A stretch of 64,000 nucleotides of DNA from Bacillota bacterium (GTDB lineage Bacteria > Bacillota > Clostridia > Acetivibrionales > DSM-1351). Position 1 is the stretch's first letter. The number at the start of each line of letters is the position of its first letter. Below the pieces are notes generated by a model. It did not search any database. It was not told where the DNA came from and saw nothing but the letters and a program-made list of their open reading frames with translations. The stretch lies in contig JAEYHZ010000004.1 in NCBI GenBank assembly GCA_023409265.1, positions 124,001 to 188,000 of the forward strand, read 5' to 3'. This document shows positions 34,653 through 44,335 of this stretch, in pieces. Made by a program: the position numbers and the translations under genes.

Positions 34653-35909
34653 TTATCTGAGCTTATACTTCTTTAATTTGATATCAAGCTGCTTAACAAG
34701 CTGATCCAGGCTCTCGGATGCAATCTTCATGTCATCAAGTGTTTTAAGCTGATTTTCGGTAGTTGCAGCAACTTCCTCACTGGAGGCGGCTGTCTGCTGA
34801 GAAACAGAGGAAATATTTTCGATAGCACTGATAACCTCGCTCTTGTCCTCCTGCATTTTGATGACTGCAGTATTTACGTCATTAATCTTAGCAACTATAT
34901 AATCAATAGCATTTGCAATATCGGTGAAGGAACTGTTTGTCTTATCAACAGCAAGGTTTTGCTCCTGAGATACTTTTTTCATTATTTCCATTGAAGAAAT
35001 AGCCAGAGCGGATTCTTCCTGAATACTCTGCATCATATTATTAATCTCTTCAGTGGACTTTCTGCTCTGGTCTGCCAGCTTACGAACTTCATCGGCAACA
35101 ACAGCAAAACCTTTGCCTGCTTCACCTGCTCTGGCGGCTTCTATTGCAGCGTTAAGGGCCAGGAGGTTGGTTTGTTCTGCAATGTTTTCAATGGATTCAA
35201 CAAATAAACCGATATCTTTTGTGGTATTAGTCAGATTCTCAACCACTGCAAAGATTTTTTCAGAGGTTTCGTAAGTTTCTTTCGATTTATCTCTTAATGT
35301 AGTAACTGCTTTAATACCAACGGAATTAAGATCAATAATTTTATTGGTTTCATTTGTAATTCCGCTGTAACTTTCATAAACGAAATTAATCTGATCAGAA
35401 AGCTTGTCGACAACCTGTACACCCATTTGAGCTTCTTCAGCCTGAGAAGATGCACCTTTTGCAATCTCATCAATAGTTTTGGAAATCTCTTCAATTGCGC
35501 TTATGGCATTTTCGGAAGTTGATGAAACTTTTCTTGATGCCTGTGTAATTGAAAGGGAGAGATTAAAAAAGCTTTCTATTAATGAACGGATATCGCTTAC
35601 AACGTGGTTTACGACTGATGCTACAAAGCCTAACAGTCCATACTGCTTTGGTTCAATCATGTGTGAAAAATCACCGGACTTGAAGCTGTCAAGATCTGAA
35701 GAAAACTGCTTTATAGTCTTTTTGTATTGTAAACCTGTTAAAAGTATGAAAACTATGCAGGTTACAAAACATGCAAACAATGTGTAGATTGCAAATGCAG
35801 GATTTCCACTGATGATTCCTCCAATAACACACAAAACAACACTGATAATGGCGCCGACAATATAAAGGTTGCTTGGCTTTGCACCACTATTGGACTCTGT
35901 TTTTTTCAT
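34653..35909 (-). CDS. methyl-accepting chemotaxis protein
   Basis: 418 residues. Two membrane segments lie close together (about 16-34 and 41-60), leaving almost no external domain, so it probably senses an internal or membrane signal. A HAMP-like segment follows (65-110), then a long coiled-coil signalling domain with the conserved hairpin tip LLALNAAIEAARAGEAGKGF and VVADEVRKLADQS. It couples to CheA/CheW, which are not in the window. GGAGGG precedes the ATG. It is monocistronic. Confidence 0.93.
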   Translation of the reverse strand: MKKTESNSGAKPSNLYIVGAIISVVLCVIGGIISGNPAFAIYTLFACFVTCIVFILLTGLQYKKTIKQFSSDLDSFKSGDFSHMIEPKQYGLLGFVASVVNHVVSDIRSLIESFFNLSLSITQASRKVSSTSENAISAIEEISKTIDEIAKGASSQAEEAQMGVQVVDKLSDQINFVYESYSGITNETNKIIDLNSVGIKAVTTLRDKSKETYETSEKIFAVVENLTNTTKDIGLFVESIENIAEQTNLLALNAAIEAARAGEAGKGFAVVADEVRKLADQSRKSTEEINNMMQSIQEESALAISSMEIMKKVSQEQNLAVDKTNSSFTDIANAIDYIVAKINDVNTAVIKMQEDKSEVISAIENISSVSQQTAASSEEVAATTENQLKTLDDMKIASESLDQLVKQLDIKLKKYKLR

Positions 35910-36065
35910 AATATTCCCTCCGAAAACTAGAAATGTTTTAAATGAAAATTTTAAAGGATTATTTTCATTCCATAACTAAAAATGTATTTATATGTAACAT
36001 ACATTCTACTATTCTACAAAAACTAATAAAATCCTCCTTCGTTTCTTCCATAAAGTACTATAAAA

Positions 36066-36180
36066 TTGTATTTTAATGTATCTAATTGTATTTTTACTGT
36101 ATTTAATTGTATTTTTACTGTATTTAATTGAGTTTTTACTGTATTAATTGAGTTTTTACTGTATTAATTGTATTTAATCT
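36066..36180. repeat. tandem array of ~20-21 bp A+T-rich units
   Basis: About five and a half copies of a unit close to TTGTATTTTTACTGTATTTAA, with start points 36066, 36086, 36107, 36128, 36148 and 36168. Later units carry TTGAG in place of TTGTA. The array lies between the chemoreceptor and Re-citrate synthase genes. The rest of the gap, 35910-36065, shows no ORF or strong hairpin. Confidence 0.8.
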
Positions 36181-36205
36181 GTTACTATCTGTAGCTTTTA
36201 TGTCA

Positions 36206-36234
36206 TTGACACTGAATGTATAATTGTATACAAT
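36206..36234 (+). promoter_or_regulatory. promoter with palindromic operator before Re-citrate synthase
   Basis: TTGACA and TACAAT are separated by 17 bp. The -10 lies inside a perfect 12-bp palindrome, ATTGTATACAAT (36223-36234), which has the TTGTATACAA form seen for GntR/FCD-family operators. A GntR/FCD regulator is the third gene of the downstream cluster. Confidence 0.65.
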
Positions 36235-36379
36235 GATACACATATACATAAATACAGCGGTAGAATAAAAATTTTTAAACGAATTACCAATTCTAAAGAA
36301 TAAAAAACAAATCTGAAAATAATTCAGGTGCCTTTTCCTACAGTTTTTATCGCTGCACAGCAGCAGAATGGGGGTCAAA

Positions 36380-37756
36380 ATGATCGAATTTAACAAGAAG
36401 TCCAATACACTTGAACAAACACAGTACAGATATGCTCTTCAGGACATAGCAGAACCCAACTTATACAGGGAAATTTACAATTATGACGAGGTTCCCAAAT
36501 GTGCATTCAATCATCGCCGAGTTCCCATGAACCCTGCAGATGAAATCTGGATAACAGATACAACCTTCAGAGACGGTCAGCAGTCAAGAGCTCCATATAC
36601 AGTTGATCAGATTGTTACTTTGTTTGACTATCTCCATAGGCTGGGCGGCCCTAACGGAATAATCCGTCAAACGGAATTCTTCCTTTACAGTGACAAGGAC
36701 AAGGAAGCTGTATACAAATGCATGGAAAGAGGTTACAAATTCCCTGAAATAACAAGCTGGATCCGTGCATCAAAGAGTGATTTTGAGCTGGCAAAGCAGA
36801 TGGGTATGAAGGAAACCGGCTTTTTGGTAAGCTGTTCCGATTATCACATATTCAACAAGCTCAAAATGACAAGAAAGCAGGCTATGGATAGCTACCTGAG
36901 TGTTATAAAGGAAGCAATCAGCGTTGGAATTAAACCAAGATGCCATCTGGAGGATATAACCAGAGCTGATTTCTACGGTTTCGTAGTACCCTTTGCACTT
37001 GAACTGAGAAAGCTTATGGATGAAAGCGGAGTGCCCATAAAGCTGAGAGCCTGCGATACAATGGGTTATGGTGTTTCATATCCCGGAGCTGCACTTCCAA
37101 GAAGTGTGGGCGGAATTATATACGGCTTAAGACACCATGCCGGTTTTCCAAGCGAACTTATTGAATGGCACGGACATAATGATTTTTACAAGGCTGTCTG
37201 TAATTCGGCCACAGCCTGGTTATATGGCTGTTCATCAGTTAACTGTTCGCTGCTTGGCATTGGGGAACGTACCGGAAATACTCCTCTTGAAGCTATGGTA
37301 TTTGAATACGCTTCACTAAGAGGAACTACTGACGGTATGGACACCACAGTTATAACAGAAATAGCAGAGTACTATGAAAAGGAACTTGATTATGAGGTTC
37401 CTCCCAGAACTCCATTCGTAGGAAGGCATTTCAATGTGACCCAGGCCGGAATACATGCAGACGGGCTCCTGAAGGATGAAGAGATATACAATATATTTAA
37501 CACTGGCAAGCTGCTGAACAGACCTATCGGTGTCGCAATCACACAGACCTCCGGCCTGGCGGGGATTGCGCTCTGGATAAACAATTATTTCCGTTTGTCG
37601 GGGAGTGATATGATTGACAAAAAGGATGAAAGAGTGTCGGTTATAAAAGAATGGATAGATGCCCAGTACCAGTCTGGAAGAAATACTTCCATAAGTGATA
37701 AGGAAATGCTGAGGGGAATAAAGCAGCTGGCGCCCGACCTCATACCTGGTGAATAA
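36380..37756 (+). CDS. probable Re-citrate synthase (isopropylmalate synthase superfamily)
   Basis: 458 residues of the HMGL-like/DRE-TIM metallolyase fold: TDTTFRDGQQSR near residue 55, RPxCHLEDITRADFYG-type metal-loop region near 195, and HGHNDFYKAV near 265. The C-terminal allosteric domain of leucine enzymes is absent. This matches the Re-face citrate synthase of Clostridium kluyveri and relatives, which joins oxaloacetate and acetyl-CoA. The aconitase gene directly downstream strongly supports that over isopropylmalate, homocitrate or citramalate synthase. The start has GGGGG six bases upstream. Together these genes feed 2-oxoglutarate and glutamate synthesis. Confidence 0.8.
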   Translation: MIEFNKKSNTLEQTQYRYALQDIAEPNLYREIYNYDEVPKCAFNHRRVPMNPADEIWITDTTFRDGQQSRAPYTVDQIVTLFDYLHRLGGPNGIIRQTEFFLYSDKDKEAVYKCMERGYKFPEITSWIRASKSDFELAKQMGMKETGFLVSCSDYHIFNKLKMTRKQAMDSYLSVIKEAISVGIKPRCHLEDITRADFYGFVVPFALELRKLMDESGVPIKLRACDTMGYGVSYPGAALPRSVGGIIYGLRHHAGFPSELIEWHGHNDFYKAVCNSATAWLYGCSSVNCSLLGIGERTGNTPLEAMVFEYASLRGTTDGMDTTVITEIAEYYEKELDYEVPPRTPFVGRHFNVTQAGIHADGLLKDEEIYNIFNTGKLLNRPIGVAITQTSGLAGIALWINNYFRLSGSDMIDKKDERVSVIKEWIDAQYQSGRNTSISDKEMLRGIKQLAPDLIPGE

Positions 37757-37933
37757 ATTTCTTTCAGTTGAAATAGATATGGATGGAATCATCAATTAAA
37801 ATAATATCATTAAAAACAGTTTGGTTTTATCCTTAAAAATGTTATCATAAATAACGGTGCGCTATTATACATTTATTGTGCGCGGTAAATTGCTGCTAAT
37901 TAATATTCTATATATTGGGGGGTAATTAAAGAA

Positions 37934-39862
37934 ATGGGTTTGAATTTAACACAAAAAATTATTAAAAATCATCTTGTAAGTGGTGAAATGGTTACCGGAA
38001 GCGAAATTTCCATTAGAATTGACCAGACTCTCACACAGGATTCAACAGGTACAATGGCATATCTTCAGTTTGAAGCTATAGGAATGCCACGGGTTAAAAC
38101 TAAAAAATCAGTGGCTTATATTGATCACAACACTTTACAGGCTGGTTTTGAAAATGCGGATGATCACAAATATATTCAAACAGTTGCTTCCAAACATGGA
38201 GTTTACTTCTCAAAACCCGGCAACGGAATCTGCCATCAGGTTCAGCTCGAACGTTTTGGTGTACCGGGAATGACTTTACTGGGATCAGACAGTCATACGC
38301 CCACAGGTGGCGGAATCGGTATGCTGGCTATAGGTGCAGGTGGTCTGGATGTAGCAGTTGCAATGGGTGGCGGACCATACTATCTGACAATGCCAAAGGT
38401 CTGTAAAGTTGAATTAAAAGGAAAGCTCAATCCCTGGTCTGCAGCAAAGGATATCATACTTGAGGTTCTAAGGGTAATGTCGGTTAAGGGTGGCGTAGGT
38501 AAAGTAATAGAATACGCTGGTGAAGGAATCAAAACTTTAACTGTTCCGGAAAGAGCAACAATCACAAACATGGGCGCAGAACTTGGTGCAACCACTTCAA
38601 TATTCCCAAGTGACGATGTGACTCTTGAGTTCTTAAAGGCACAGGGCAGAGCAGAGGATTGGGTAGAATTATTGCCTGACAGCGATGCCTGCTATGATGA
38701 ACACATTGTAATAGACTTATCAACACTTGAACCAATGGCAGCAAAGCCACACAGTCCGGATAATGTTGAAAAGATTTCAACCATAGGTAAAATCAAGGTT
38801 GATCAGGTTGCCATTGGCAGCTGTACAAACTCTTCCTATATGGATATGATGAAAGTTGCTGCAATATTAAAGGGAAAGACAATCAATCCCAATGTCAGCC
38901 TTGTTATAGCCCCCGGATCCAAACAGGTTCTGACAATGCTTGCGCAAAACGGAGCATTGGCTGATATGGTAACGGCAGGAGCTAGAATTCTGGAATCTGC
39001 ATGTGGTCCCTGTATAGGTATGGGGCAGGCTCCGTGCACTGATGCAGTATCCTTAAGAACCTTTAACAGAAACTTTGAAGGAAGAAGTGGAACAACCTCA
39101 GCGAAGGTTTACCTTGTAAGCCCTGAAGTTGCTGCTGCAAGTGCACTTACCGGTGTATTGACAGATCCGAGGGAGTTGGGAGAAGCACCAAGGATAGAAA
39201 TGCCAGCAGAATTTGTTATAAATGACAATCTGGTTATTGCTCCGGCTCCTGAAGGAAATGCTGTTGATGTAGTCAGAGGCCCGAACATAAAGCCGTTCCC
39301 AGTTAATAAGGCCTTAACCGAAAAAGTATCAGGTAAGGCGTTAATAAAAGTTGGCGACAACATTACAACCGATCACATAATGCCTTCCAATGCAAAACTG
39401 CTCCCATTCAGATCAAATGTTCCTTATCTTGCTGAGTTTTGCCTCACTCCATGCGATCCTGAATTCCCTGCAAGGGCAAAGGAAAACGGCGGCGGATTTA
39501 TTATAGGGGGATCAAATTATGGTCAGGGCTCAAGCCGTGAGCATGCTGCTTTGGCACCACTTCAGCTTGGTATAAAGGGTGTTATGGCAAAATCCTTTGC
39601 ACGAATTCATATGGCTAACTTGATTAACTCGGGAATAATACCAATGACCTTTGAAAATGAAGCTGATTATGATAATATTGATATGAATGACGAGCTTACC
39701 ATCGAAAATGCAATTGATCAGGTTAAAAAAGCGGGTACAATCACAGTAAAGAACCTGACAAAGAACACAGAGTTCAAGGTAAAAGTATCCTTATCTGACA
39801 GACAGGTTCAAATGATACTTGCCGGTGGTCTGCTGAACTATACAAAATTGACTAATCAGTAA
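37934..39862 (+). CDS. aconitate hydratase (bacterial 640-residue type)
   Basis: Interconverts citrate and isocitrate through a [4Fe-4S] cluster. 642 residues, shorter than AcnA and AcnB. Cluster cysteines are visible in IGSCTNSSYMD (about residue 297) and SACGPCIGMGQAPC (about 355-365). The swivel domain carries GGSNYGQGSSREHAAL. It follows the Re-citrate synthase gene by 177 bp. GGGGGG lies 11 bases before the ATG. The cluster lacks isocitrate dehydrogenase, which must be elsewhere. Confidence 0.95.
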   Translation: MGLNLTQKIIKNHLVSGEMVTGSEISIRIDQTLTQDSTGTMAYLQFEAIGMPRVKTKKSVAYIDHNTLQAGFENADDHKYIQTVASKHGVYFSKPGNGICHQVQLERFGVPGMTLLGSDSHTPTGGGIGMLAIGAGGLDVAVAMGGGPYYLTMPKVCKVELKGKLNPWSAAKDIILEVLRVMSVKGGVGKVIEYAGEGIKTLTVPERATITNMGAELGATTSIFPSDDVTLEFLKAQGRAEDWVELLPDSDACYDEHIVIDLSTLEPMAAKPHSPDNVEKISTIGKIKVDQVAIGSCTNSSYMDMMKVAAILKGKTINPNVSLVIAPGSKQVLTMLAQNGALADMVTAGARILESACGPCIGMGQAPCTDAVSLRTFNRNFEGRSGTTSAKVYLVSPEVAAASALTGVLTDPRELGEAPRIEMPAEFVINDNLVIAPAPEGNAVDVVRGPNIKPFPVNKALTEKVSGKALIKVGDNITTDHIMPSNAKLLPFRSNVPYLAEFCLTPCDPEFPARAKENGGGFIIGGSNYGQGSSREHAALAPLQLGIKGVMAKSFARIHMANLINSGIIPMTFENEADYDNIDMNDELTIENAIDQVKKAGTITVKNLTKNTEFKVKVSLSDRQVQMILAGGLLNYTKLTNQ

Positions 39863-39926
39863 CGGTACCGTTTAAATATATATATAAATTATAGCGTGCT
39901 TGACACGCAGATGGGGATTTATAAAA

Positions 39927-40598
39927 ATGGCCAGGCTTGAATATGATGAAAATGAAAATCAGGTTAATTCTCTACGGGGGAAGGTTTTCAGCCAGCTTCG
40001 AAAACAAATTTTAACCGGGGTTTATAAACCCGGTGAAAGTCTGATTGAATTAAGATTATCTGAAGAGCTGGGAGTCAGCAGAACTCCTATCAGAGAGGCA
40101 ATAAGACAGCTGGAACTGGAGGGCCTTGTTCAATCAATACCCAATAAGGGTGTAATAGTCAAGGGAGTAACAGACCAGGATGTCGAAGATATCTTTACCA
40201 TCAGGACTATGATTGAAGGACTTGCAGCCAGATGGGCAGCAGAAAAGATAACTGAGGAAGAAATTAATGAATTACAGGAGGCTCTTGAATTTGAAGAGTT
40301 TTATACCATCAAGAACGATGCTCAGCACCTGATGACCTTTGATTCCAGATTTCACGACATCATTTTCAGAGCAAGTAAAAGCAGGCCTCTGATGCACATG
40401 CTGAGCACTTTCCACTATTATATTCAAAGTGCCAGAAACAATTCCTTCGAAACTCCTGGGAGGCCTGCCAGGGCACTTGAGGAGCACAGAGCCATATTCG
40501 AAGCAATTAAAAACAAGGATGCCGATACGGCTGAGAAGTTGACGGTCCAGCATATAACAAACGCAAGCAGAAACTTTAAAGAGAAACAGAGTAAGTGA
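39927..40598 (+). CDS. GntR-family regulator, FCD subfamily
   Basis: 223 residues: N-terminal winged helix (about 12-80, with LSEELGVSRTPIREAIRQLELEGLV) and an all-helical FCD ligand domain (about 90-215). The metal-site pattern D...H...H is present: DSRFHDIIF near 137, later EEHRAIFEAI and the HITNA segment. FCD regulators usually bind organic acids, so citrate or a relative is a sensible effector for this neighbourhood. The start at 39927 has a GGGG ribosome site. A perfect palindrome, AACGGTACCGTT, lies at 39861-39872 before the gene, and the palindrome at 36223 may be its operator. Confidence 0.85.
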   Translation: MARLEYDENENQVNSLRGKVFSQLRKQILTGVYKPGESLIELRLSEELGVSRTPIREAIRQLELEGLVQSIPNKGVIVKGVTDQDVEDIFTIRTMIEGLAARWAAEKITEEEINELQEALEFEEFYTIKNDAQHLMTFDSRFHDIIFRASKSRPLMHMLSTFHYYIQSARNNSFETPGRPARALEEHRAIFEAIKNKDADTAEKLTVQHITNASRNFKEKQSK

Positions 40599-40625
40599 GA
40601 AGAGCTTTATGTATTGATTAACTGT

Positions 40626-40677
40626 AAAAACGCCATCAAGGGTTGGGAAAGTGCCCGCTTTTGATTGGCGTTTTTTT
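40626..40677. terminator. bidirectional terminator after gntR and the MutS-like operon
   Basis: Stem CGCCATCAA / TTGATTGGCG with one bulge, flanked by A5 and T7, so it can act on both converging transcripts. Confidence 0.85.
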
Positions 40678-40738
40678 AACGTTAACATTATTCTGCGAGT
40701 GAATATGTAACCTTAAGTTGTCGCTGTGCAGGAAGTAT

Positions 40739-42262
40739 TTATTCAAACTCTTGGTCATCCTGAATTACATTGTTGTATAAATCTTCTCCATAGCTTGTAT
40801 GTAGCGGTTTGCCCTGCTTTATACAAAAAGACCTGCTGCCATTCTCATTTCTTTCTGCTCTTAGAAACATAGCCATTTCAATGTTTTTGCTATACATAAA
40901 ATCTGCAAATTCAAATAAGTGGGTTACAAATAAAATCTTTACGTTGCTCTCAAATAATGCTGTTACAATATCACTTGCTATTTTCGAACCATCTCTTTCA
41001 GTTGTTGTTGCAAAAGGTTCATTCATTAAGAGCATGGAATTTGGTGTTAATGAATTAATTATGTTATTCATTCTCAGAAGTTCTTCATCCAGCTTGCCGC
41101 TATTCATCTTGACATCTTCCTCCCTTGTAAAATGGGTGAAGATATTGTCGCATATGTTAGCACTATAGTACGCTGCAGGTACAAATAAACCGCATTGCAT
41201 CATAAGCTGTGCAATACCGACACTCCTTAAAAAAGTAGATTTGCCTCCCTGATTTGCACCGGTAATGATATAAAGGCTCTTACTGACAGCATACAAGTTA
41301 TTGCTTACTGGCGTAATGTTTTCATTAATTAATAAACTCAAATCAAATAACTCTTCAAAAATTAAATCCCTTCTATCAATTTCCGCCGGGACAGGAAAAG
41401 ATATTTGCGGATTAATTTGTTTTACTTTGTAATAAAGGTTTAAAGCTCCAACATAAAAACCGCATTCGTAGTGTAATATATTAAAAAAATCCATTATTAC
41501 TTCATTAAAATGATTTATTAGTCTTAATATATGAACCAAACCTGCATCTTCAATTTCCCTGGCACTATTAATAATACTTGTATTATCCAGATAAATAACA
41601 TTTTGTTCCAAGGTTTTAAAAAAGTGCTTTGGAGAATTATTTTTGGAGGAAGGCTTTGATATATTCCTCAAAACTTGTCCACAGCTCTTCATACCCATGC
41701 CAAGCCTCGAACCAATAATTATTTTTGAACCTTCAGTCGACTTCAAGTCTGTAATGTGCTGAGTTACTCTTTTGAAAAACTCATCGGTTAGAAAGGTTTC
41801 TGTCTGCCTGCAAAATTCATTCATCCCTTTTGATTGAAATTCGTAGTTTGCCAAAGTAATAGCAGACCTAAGTTTCTCCAGCTTTGCAGCAAGAAGTTCC
41901 AGTAATCCTACTGCATTAAAAACCTTGACTGAAACTGAAATCATTCTTGCATAGTTTGGTTTATTATACTGAATATAACATTCTGCTTCTTCAATTGCTT
42001 CAGAAGCTACATTGTATAATTCTTTGATTATAAAATTATTGTTTATACAGTCTTTCAGAATATCCTGTCTGTAAATTATGGTATTAATATCGGTAATACT
42101 GTCCAATACAACAGATTTTGCAGTATGGTAAAGATATGTATCACCTTGTGACATTGCTTTAAAAATATAATCCAGATTTAAATCTTCTACCATGCTATCT
42201 CCAGGTAGTATCTCTTCCCGTGATTGATCATCGTACCGTGCAAAAAGCAGAAAAGGCTTCAT
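40739..42262 (-). CDS. MutS-like ATPase, second of a paralogous pair
   Basis: 507 residues. The C-terminal third is a MutS-type ABC ATPase: Walker A GANQGGKST starting at residue 335, IFTHFTREE near 370, and a Walker B block LLMNEPFATTT in which the usual Asp is Asn (N414) before E415, followed by the FVTHLFEF His switch. The N-terminal ~300 residues are helical and match only the MutS core loosely; the mismatch-reading domain I and a Smr domain are absent. The MutS signature (STFM) is replaced by NSGKLDEELLR. It overlaps its paralogue by 4 bases (ATGA), so the two are translationally coupled and probably form a heterodimer. Function unknown. Confidence 0.8.
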   Translation of the reverse strand: MKPFLLFARYDDQSREEILPGDSMVEDLNLDYIFKAMSQGDTYLYHTAKSVVLDSITDINTIIYRQDILKDCINNNFIIKELYNVASEAIEEAECYIQYNKPNYARMISVSVKVFNAVGLLELLAAKLEKLRSAITLANYEFQSKGMNEFCRQTETFLTDEFFKRVTQHITDLKSTEGSKIIIGSRLGMGMKSCGQVLRNISKPSSKNNSPKHFFKTLEQNVIYLDNTSIINSAREIEDAGLVHILRLINHFNEVIMDFFNILHYECGFYVGALNLYYKVKQINPQISFPVPAEIDRRDLIFEELFDLSLLINENITPVSNNLYAVSKSLYIITGANQGGKSTFLRSVGIAQLMMQCGLFVPAAYYSANICDNIFTHFTREEDVKMNSGKLDEELLRMNNIINSLTPNSMLLMNEPFATTTERDGSKIASDIVTALFESNVKILFVTHLFEFADFMYSKNIEMAMFLRAERNENGSRSFCIKQGKPLHTSYGEDLYNNVIQDDQEFE

Positions 42263-43779
42263 ATTCTAATTCGCTCCTTTATTTTACTGTATGACAGATT
42301 GTATTTTTCAACAATAGAATTTGCATAAGCACAGCCATCTGCTGGCTTTCTCAGAATCTTATATGTACGAATCCCATCCTGTTCTGAATGTACAGCAGCA
42401 ACCAGACTTACTGTTTTTTTACTTATTCCGGTCAGCTCATATATATGCGTCACATATAAACATACACAATCTTTCACGAGGAAATGTTCCAAAACCTTTT
42501 TGCCCATTGTATAGGCATCATAAGAGGTAGTTGATGCAAAAAGCTCATTTATTATGACTAAACTATTTGCAGTTACTTTAGTCATAATTGGTTTAAGTCT
42601 GACAAGTTCTTCTTTCAGTCTTCCGGCATTGTTACATAGATTTTCTTCTCTTGAGAAATGGGTAAATATTTGATCGAATAGAAAAAGCTCAGCTTTAAGA
42701 CATGGAACGGGACACCCAATTGAAGCCAAATACATAATTTGTCCAATAGTTCTGGCAAAGGTTGTTTTACCACCCTGGTTAGGGCCTGTTATTACCAATA
42801 TACGTTCGGAATTTTCAAGGCTGAAATCATTTGAAACAACAAGGCTATTATTTTCCTTGTTTTTATAAGCCAGTGCCAGATCAAATCCGCCTTCAACAAT
42901 TATACTTTTGGAAGAGGACATAATTGGATAGGAAAAGGCATAACCTTTATGTTTTAATTTTCTTATGTATTCAAGATAAGAAATATAAAATTGGATTTCC
43001 CTATCAAAGTTCTGGATTGTCCTGTCAATAAAATCAAGATTATTTTTACAGTATACCTCAAGCATATCAAAAGCTCTCTTATTGTCATTTCTGACTATCT
43101 CAAGAATTTTCGTTTCCAATACACACATTTCAAAGTCAGTAAAGAAACTTAGCGGGAAATCATATTCCTTGTCATTGATCTTTTCAAAGGTTTTATTCAG
43201 GGATTCACAATAATCCTCCTGAAGAATATCGGAATCGACAGTAATTTTACCTCTTTCAACCTGTATGCTGAATTTAATACTTTCAAACATCTTATTCAGT
43301 TCAAATGTCTCAAAACACAATTTTTTAAAGTAGTTGGTATTAATGTATGAGGATAACCATGTTTGAAATGAAAGTATTCCGTGGGAATGTATTTCCTTTG
43401 TCAGAAGTGAATTTTGTAAGCAGGTGATGTTTTTACAATATAGGATGGCAGCATCAAGAAACCATTTTTCACTTTGATAGGTATTATGTGCTTTCTTACT
43501 GAAATCAATATATTGACGAATCTTTTTCATCTTAATGCAAAAGTCTGCTATTACATTGAATAACTCTTCGTTTTCTAGATCCTTCATTACTTCCAATCTA
43601 TAGTTTACAGCAGAAATATCTTGTAGATTTTGATAAAAAAATTCACTCAGGTTATATTCTTCTTTGCCTGACAATATTTCTTGAGTAATCTGATCTATAT
43701 TTAAGTCCAAAAAAAGTTCCGGCATTGGACTATTTCTCCGCACCCCAGCAGAATTAAATAAAATACTTTGATATTCCAT
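42259..43779 (-). CDS. MutS-like ATPase, first of a paralogous pair
   Basis: 506 residues, almost the same length as its partner. Walker A GPNQGGKTT starts at residue 332, then IFTHFSREENL, NAGRLKEELVR in place of the MutS signature, and LVIINELFASTT with N411 in place of the Walker B Asp before E412, then YVTHIYEL. The N-terminal part is helical with no domain I-like sequence and no Smr. Because both paralogues carry the same N-E change, it is a subfamily trait rather than decay. GGAGG precedes the ATG; merR lies 51 bp upstream. The role may be DNA-structure binding or export of a signal, but neither is shown. Confidence 0.8.
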   Translation of the reverse strand: MEYQSILFNSAGVRRNSPMPELFLDLNIDQITQEILSGKEEYNLSEFFYQNLQDISAVNYRLEVMKDLENEELFNVIADFCIKMKKIRQYIDFSKKAHNTYQSEKWFLDAAILYCKNITCLQNSLLTKEIHSHGILSFQTWLSSYINTNYFKKLCFETFELNKMFESIKFSIQVERGKITVDSDILQEDYCESLNKTFEKINDKEYDFPLSFFTDFEMCVLETKILEIVRNDNKRAFDMLEVYCKNNLDFIDRTIQNFDREIQFYISYLEYIRKLKHKGYAFSYPIMSSSKSIIVEGGFDLALAYKNKENNSLVVSNDFSLENSERILVITGPNQGGKTTFARTIGQIMYLASIGCPVPCLKAELFLFDQIFTHFSREENLCNNAGRLKEELVRLKPIMTKVTANSLVIINELFASTTSYDAYTMGKKVLEHFLVKDCVCLYVTHIYELTGISKKTVSLVAAVHSEQDGIRTYKILRKPADGCAYANSIVEKYNLSYSKIKERIRI

Positions 43780-43830
43780 GTTCTTTCCTCCAAATAATAA
43801 GAAAAAGTTTCATATATAAAATGTTTTGGC

Positions 43831-44295
43831 CTATAGCCATAGAACTTCAGATAATAGTGATTCTACTTTAAGATTTTCCAAACACACAAGACGTGACATC
43901 TTATATGCATCAGGATCAGACTTGCAATCTTTCTCGACCTGTTCAAGCTTAGTCGTTGCAGCAGACAATATTCTATCTATATTCTCAATATTAAATTTCG
44001 CTATATCTATTTGCTTCATCCAGAAGTCTCGCTTTTCAGACATAACTTTAATAAGCTCTTTTGGAGTAATACCGTTATCAACCAGGTGTTTTATTTGAAA
44101 TAATTTGACTCCTATAGCTTTAAATACGAGGATTGTATTTAAAAGCGAAATCTGATCTGCAGTGTAATATCTGTATCCAGTATGCTCATCAGTATACCCT
44201 GGCTTATACAAATCCATTTTATCGTAAAGCCTTAGTGCTCTTACTGATATATCAAACATTTCTGCCAACTCACCTATCTTAATATACATCTCCAT
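43831..44295 (-). CDS. MerR-family transcriptional regulator
   Basis: 154 residues: MerR winged helix (MYIKIGELAEMFDISVRALRLYDK and GYRYYTADQISLLNTI), then a coiled-coil dimer helix (about 75-120) and a short C-terminal tail of ~30 residues, too short for a GyrI-like drug-binding domain. There are no metal-binding cysteine pairs. The start at 44295 has GGGGGAG upstream. It leads the operon with the two MutS-like ATPases, behind a promoter with the MerR-type 19-bp spacer, so it probably autoregulates all three genes. Confidence 0.88.
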   Translation of the reverse strand: MEMYIKIGELAEMFDISVRALRLYDKMDLYKPGYTDEHTGYRYYTADQISLLNTILVFKAIGVKLFQIKHLVDNGITPKELIKVMSEKRDFWMKQIDIAKFNIENIDRILSAATTKLEQVEKDCKSDPDAYKMSRLVCLENLKVESLLSEVLWL

Positions 44296-44335
44296 TTTTA
44301 GCTCCCCCTTAAGACAATTATTGATGTCTATTATC

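Noticed and set aside
36066..36180. Possible CRISPR array
   Set aside because: The units are contiguous with no unique spacers, A+T-rich, and no cas genes are nearby; it is a simple tandem repeat.
36380..37756. 2-isopropylmalate, homocitrate or citramalate synthase
   Set aside because: The C-terminal regulatory domain is absent and the next gene is aconitase, not leuCD; a Re-citrate synthase fits better, though biochemical proof is lacking.
40739..43779. MutS1 or MutS2 mismatch-repair / recombination proteins
   Set aside because: Domain I and the Smr nuclease domain are absent, both proteins are much shorter, and Walker B and the signature motif differ.
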